A stretch of DNA of 6,915 bases from an uncultured Collinsella sp. (GTDB lineage Bacteria; Actinomycetota; Coriobacteriia; Coriobacteriales; Coriobacteriaceae): assembly GCA_902494295.1 (NCBI GenBank), contig CABUSL010000113.1, forward strand, positions 1-6,915. The letters are read 5' to 3'. The notes beneath the pieces were generated by a model. That model was not told the origin of the DNA. It searched no databases and worked only from the letters and a program-made list of their open reading frames with translations. How positions within the stretch are numbered: position 1 is the first letter of the stretch; each line of letters opens with the position of its first letter. This document shows, one piece after another, positions 6,754-6,915 of the stretch. The translations under genes and the position numbers were made by a program.

Positions 6754-6915
6754 TGGCCCGCTCTGTAGAGGCTGAGTACCGCGCGCTGAAGGCTGCCCAG
6801 TCTGCCCTCGACAACAACGACCTGCTGCGCATGGCCTACGAGGCCCTGCGCGATTACCCGGCCATCCGAGCGGCATACGAGAGCCGCTTTAAGATGGTCA
6901 TGATCGACGAGTTCC
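6743..6915 (+). pseudogene. addA: Inverted internal fragment of an AddA-type helicase, up to Walker B
   Basis: The plus-strand frame with codons starting at 6804 reads APVGLARSVEAEYRALKAA, then SALDNNDLLRMAYEAL, and ends FKMVMIDEF at the window edge. DNNDLL corresponds to the conserved D-F-x-D-L-L segment before the Walker B motif of AddA/UvrD helicases, and VMIDEF, with Q expected next, is motif II (DEFQDT). This part belongs upstream of motif IV but lies on the opposite strand and points away from the rest of the gene. Motif III and the roughly 70 residues normally between motif II and NFRS are absent from the window. The two pieces do not overlap, so this is not a simple fold-back copy. 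No start codon or ribosome binding site is evident, so it is not an independent gene. It may come from the same addA copy (inversion or misassembly) or from a second, related gene. Confidence 0.75.

Noticed and set aside
6641..6832. 63-codon minus-strand frame spanning the junction
   Set aside because: It runs in a different frame from addA, crosses the chimeric junction, and its serine/alanine-rich sequence resembles no domain.
6743..6915. Fold-back (palindromic) duplication of the addA end
   Set aside because: The plus-strand segment encodes a different, earlier part of the helicase than the minus-strand piece, so the end is not a mirror copy of adjacent DNA; only the 11-bp repeat is palindromic.

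Overview
The window is GC-rich (roughly 60% by eye), densely coding and almost entirely minus-strand. It carries three DNA-metabolism genes. From protein sequence and gene style it looks like a Gram-positive actinobacterial genome. Class Coriobacteriia, perhaps a Collinsella-like gut bacterium, is my best guess. That placement is from memory of the families, not from a search.

Layout, following transcription from high to low coordinates. (1) About 4347-6740, minus: the 3' two thirds of an AddA-type helicase-nuclease gene (UvrD/Rep-family helicase motifs IV-VI, then a RecB-type PD-(D/E)XK nuclease domain). (2) 4171-4346: a 176-bp intergenic region with a long imperfect inverted repeat just after the addA stop, a weak promoter candidate and the dnaE ribosome binding site. 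(3) 367-4170, minus: a complete dnaE for the DNA polymerase III alpha subunit, 1267 aa, with an intact PHP metal site. (4) 38 bp further on, 1-328, minus: the first 109 codons of a gene with a SWIM zinc finger, probably an SNF2-type helicase, cut by the window edge.

The main anomaly is at the right end. Minus-strand addA coding stops making sense a few codons upstream of the NFRSH motif (near 6740). From about 6743 to the end, the PLUS strand encodes an earlier part of an AddA-type helicase, ending in the Walker B motif (MVMIDEF). The two pieces face each other head to head and meet at a short inverted repeat. Part of addA is therefore inverted relative to the rest. This may be a real rearrangement, a strain variant, or (most likely, so close to a sequence end) a chimeric read or assembly join.

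The genes fit a replication and repair neighbourhood: replicative polymerase, double-strand-break end-resection enzyme, and an SNF2-type ATPase probably co-transcribed with dnaE. I see no RNA genes, CRISPR array, insertion sequence or convincing new defence system. The odd features worth following are the addA inversion junction, the intergenic hairpin, and two lineage-type insertions in DnaE.
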